NCBI GenBank assembly: GCA_045629585.1
Contig: JAZQRM010000056.1
Span: 30,900 to 94,899 of the forward strand
Source: Taishania sp045629585
Lineage (GTDB): Bacteria; Bacteroidota; Bacteroidia; Flavobacteriales_D; Crocinitomicaceae
Length of the DNA: 64,000 nucleotides
Direction: 5' to 3'
The translations under genes and the position numbers were made by a program. Within the stretch, counting starts at the first letter, position 1. Every line of letters begins with the position of its first letter. Positions 62,236 through 64,000 of the stretch are shown here, one piece after another. Under the pieces are notes generated by a model that worked only from the letters and a program-made list of their open reading frames with translations, was not told where the DNA came from and searched no databases.

Positions 62236-62934
62236 TTAAATTGTATAAAATTTTGTAATCGTATATTTACCTTCTTCAATTGAAGCACTGTCATAATTCG
62301 GTAGCTCTAATTTATCTATCACAACTTTAGAACCGATTTCATTTACTTCAAGCAAAGAGTAATGATTCGTATTTTTTTGCTGCAAAGAGAGAGGAACCAA
62401 ACTACGATATACTTGTTCCTCATCACTCTTTTTAATTCGAAGAAATTCTACTTTAGCATTTACATCCTTAATCGCATATTCTTTTTCCTTGTGTAATCCT
62501 TTAAATGAAAATTCAAAAAATTTACTTTTCACTTTAAATTCTACGTCGATCGATTTCACTGTAGATACCAACACTCCATCCATTAACATCGAATCTATTG
62601 TTCTAAGTTCTTCAGTAACATATGGCCATTCAGTTGCAGAAGTACTTAGCTTTAATGGAAAAAAATTTGATGCCTGACTTTCACATAGCTGAGCAAAATT
62701 TGAAATGCTTTTTTGGAAAGGCATTAAAAAACTTATCCAACTAAACTCTTTAACAAAAGTTGATCGATACTTCTCTTTACCATAAATCGTAAAAACATTA
62801 TCTTGATAACGAAAACTTAAATCATAGTACTTTATAATATCTGAACTACTCAAAAATTGCAGATCTATTGGAACATTTGAAGAGTAATACAAATGCTTAA
62901 TTTTAATTGAAAAGTATGCTGTCAAACTATCCAT
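62236..62934 (-). CDS. eCIS-associated hypothetical protein
   Basis: A 232-residue protein that I do not recognise. It lies between the DUF4255 cap gene (2-nt gap) and the sheath gene (14-nt gap) and is therefore part of the eCIS operon. It is beta-rich, with no signal peptide (AYFSIKIKHLYYSSNVPIDLQFLSSSDIIKYYDLSFRYQDNVFTIYG). Position suggests a structural role at the distal end of the particle. Confidence 0.6.
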   Translation of the reverse strand: MDSLTAYFSIKIKHLYYSSNVPIDLQFLSSSDIIKYYDLSFRYQDNVFTIYGKEKYRSTFVKEFSWISFLMPFQKSISNFAQLCESQASNFFPLKLSTSATEWPYVTEELRTIDSMLMDGVLVSTVKSIDVEFKVKSKFFEFSFKGLHKEKEYAIKDVNAKVEFLRIKKSDEEQVYRSLVPLSLQQKNTNHYSLLEVNEIGSKVVIDKLELPNYDSASIEEGKYTITKFYTI

Positions 62935-62936
62935 CC

Positions 62937-63473
62937 TTAATTAAAATCTATTTTAACATCCTTAATAATTGACTCTACTTTGGTCATGTTATTACCATCA
63001 ACTTCTATGGTTCGTAGTTTAAGATATATTGATGGATGATACGTTCCTTTAGAAATACTCCATAAATTAGAAAGCTCTGATACATTTAAATTAATAGGCT
63101 CTATCCCTATTTTAGCGCCAAATTCTTGAAGAGATAAACTCGAATTACTCTGTAAAATCTTTAGTAAATCATCAAACAGCTTAATCGAATCTGCATATTT
63201 TTTAGTAGGAAAAACTACAGCACAGAGCACATAGACATTAATATACCAAGAGGGGCGTCTACTCCCTACCTTACCATTACTAACAATTTGATTTCCAAAC
63301 GATATACCACTAGTTGTATCTCTTTCAATATTAACTATAGATACACTTATATACCCTTCAGTAACATTCTCTTCAATAGGCTGTAGTTTTACCAAATCCT
63401 TTTGCAGTGAATACTTAAATCGTAAGCGTTCATTAATAATCGTAATTAATTTATCGAGAGAGTAGTATATCAT
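62937..63473 (-). CDS. DUF4255 cap/tube terminator protein (Afp16-like), first eCIS gene
   Basis: A 178-residue DUF4255 protein: SLDKLITIINERLRFKYSLQKDLVKLQPIEENVTEGYISVSIVNIERDTT, then RPSWYINVYVLCAVVFPTKKYADSIKLFDDLLKILQ. Afp16/Pvc16 caps the distal end of the tube and sheath and fixes their length. It is the first gene of the leftward eCIS operon, so the promoter should lie in the region to its right. Confidence 0.82.
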   Translation of the reverse strand: MIYYSLDKLITIINERLRFKYSLQKDLVKLQPIEENVTEGYISVSIVNIERDTTSGISFGNQIVSNGKVGSRRPSWYINVYVLCAVVFPTKKYADSIKLFDDLLKILQSNSSLSLQEFGAKIGIEPINLNVSELSNLWSISKGTYHPSIYLKLRTIEVDGNNMTKVESIIKDVKIDFN

Positions 63474-64000
63474 ATTCCTAGTAGAATTGACACAAAACTC
63501 TACAATTTAATTCTACACAACAAGAGTACAAATACCCTTTAAAACCAAGTATAAATACTCAAATAAGGAAAACATAAGCCCAAAAAACAACCTGAATTAC
63601 TTTAGCTGGTTCTCTTATAAATCTTTATTAAAAATACGTATTCCAGAATAGCCTTTATATCCCCGCACCGGCTGGGTATCTCGAGTATGTTAACACATCC
63701 TTTCATTGATGAACTAGCGTACAAAAAATGGTTTTGATGATTCTTTAGAAGAAGGCTATAATCTTTCTATTATTTATTATCGTTATACTACAAAACTCCA
63801 TCACCTCATTACATCATGACCTAAACCCGTTTCCATTATATTTTTACAAAAAAAAAGTCCCCCCATCCAATCTACTTCAAGCATTCCCAATCTTCTAAAG
63901 AACTGAAAAGGCATACCGTTTTGAATCAGTACACCCTTTCAAACCATTCCTGTATCGTGTTCAAACAAAGGAAAGACAGAAAAAACCAATCTAAATCAAC
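63474..64000. other. Region upstream of the eCIS operon, no gene recognised
   Basis: I see no convincing open reading frame on either strand. A one-mismatch -7 element for the minus strand (TATACTTG) lies at 63546-63553, but no TTG box at the right distance. The promoter of the eCIS operon should be here. Confidence 0.4.

Noticed and set aside
43455..63473. Type VI secretion system or intact prophage
   Set aside because: No TssJ/L/M membrane complex, ClpV, capsid, portal or terminase genes are present, while DUF4255, DUF5908, the Afp-type ATPase and DUF4157 cargo point to an eCIS.
63601..64000. Possible transposase remnant on the minus strand near the window end
   Set aside because: Short motifs recall transposases, but no frame is open for more than about 25 codons and no inverted repeats were found.
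1..64000. CRISPR arrays, tRNA and rRNA genes
   Set aside because: No regularly spaced direct repeats, cloverleaf sequences with CCA ends or conserved rRNA segments were noticed; short tRNAs could still be missed by eye.

Overview
The window looks like a chromosomal segment of an AT-rich Flavobacteriia (phylum Bacteroidota), close to Flavobacterium or Myroides in gene content. The evidence is a flexirubin/aryl-polyene pigment locus with a tyrosine ammonia-lyase almost motif-for-motif like that of Flavobacterium johnsoniae, a protein with a type IX secretion C-terminal tail, promoters of the Bacteroidota type (TTG, about 19 nt, TAnnTTTG), and DUF4236, DUF4407 and DUF5908 proteins typical of this phylum. 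No rRNA, tRNA, CRISPR array or intact insertion sequence was seen.

Region 1 (1-2 kb) holds ordinary chromosomal genes: the start of lpxK, a DCC-family thiol protein and 3-hydroxybutyryl-CoA dehydrogenase. Region 2 (2-25.7 kb) is the pigment locus. A leftward arm carries an MMPL exporter/acyltransferase/methyltransferase fusion, two flavoproteins and two FKBP isomerases. A rightward arm carries tyrosine ammonia-lyase, FabG, three active ketosynthases plus a chain-length-factor-like partner, two acyl carrier proteins, hotdog dehydratases, a thioesterase, an LpxL-like acyltransferase, a polysaccharide deacetylase and LolA. The ammonia-lyase should supply 4-coumarate as starter, the type II synthase should extend it to an aryl polyene, and the MMPL/LolA/acyltransferase proteins should move the lipid to the outer membrane. 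The arm is followed by a signal-peptidase homologue lacking both catalytic residues, a POT transporter, a MepB-like protein, a FabZ-like dehydratase and a GT2-DUF2062 protein. Region 3 (26-30.2 kb) holds a secreted FG-GAP/T9SS protein and small hypotheticals, one of them frameshifted.

Region 4 (30.3-43.2 kb) is the most unusual part. Twelve same-strand genes are packed with overlaps or short gaps; the only gap above 45 nt is 99 nt. In transcription order they are a vWA protein, a PP2C phosphatase, a Ser/Thr-kinase-like protein with Ig-like repeats, a membrane protein, DUF4407, a tiny DUF4236 protein, a MazG-like pyrophosphohydrolase, a GIY-YIG/SF1 helicase/S24 protease fusion, a ComEC-like metallo-beta-lactamase protein, an OLD-family nuclease, a uracil-DNA-glycosylase-like protein and a GIY-YIG-like protein. 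The first three resemble the TerY-P triad (vWA, kinase, PP2C), and the rest resembles a DNA-processing/anti-phage module. I infer one phospho-regulated nucleic-acid defence system.

Region 5 (43.4-63.5 kb) is a leftward extracellular contractile injection system (eCIS): DUF4255 cap, sheath, two tube proteins, DUF5908, LysM adaptor, VgrG-like spike, PAAR, gp25, two baseplate-J-type proteins around a small adaptor, tape measure, two cargo candidates and the AAA+ ATPase. The two cargos share a near-identical 5' segment encoding a common leader, probably a loading signal. A decayed fragment of a second AAA+ gene lies between the cargo and the intact ATPase. No gene was recognised in 63474-64000.
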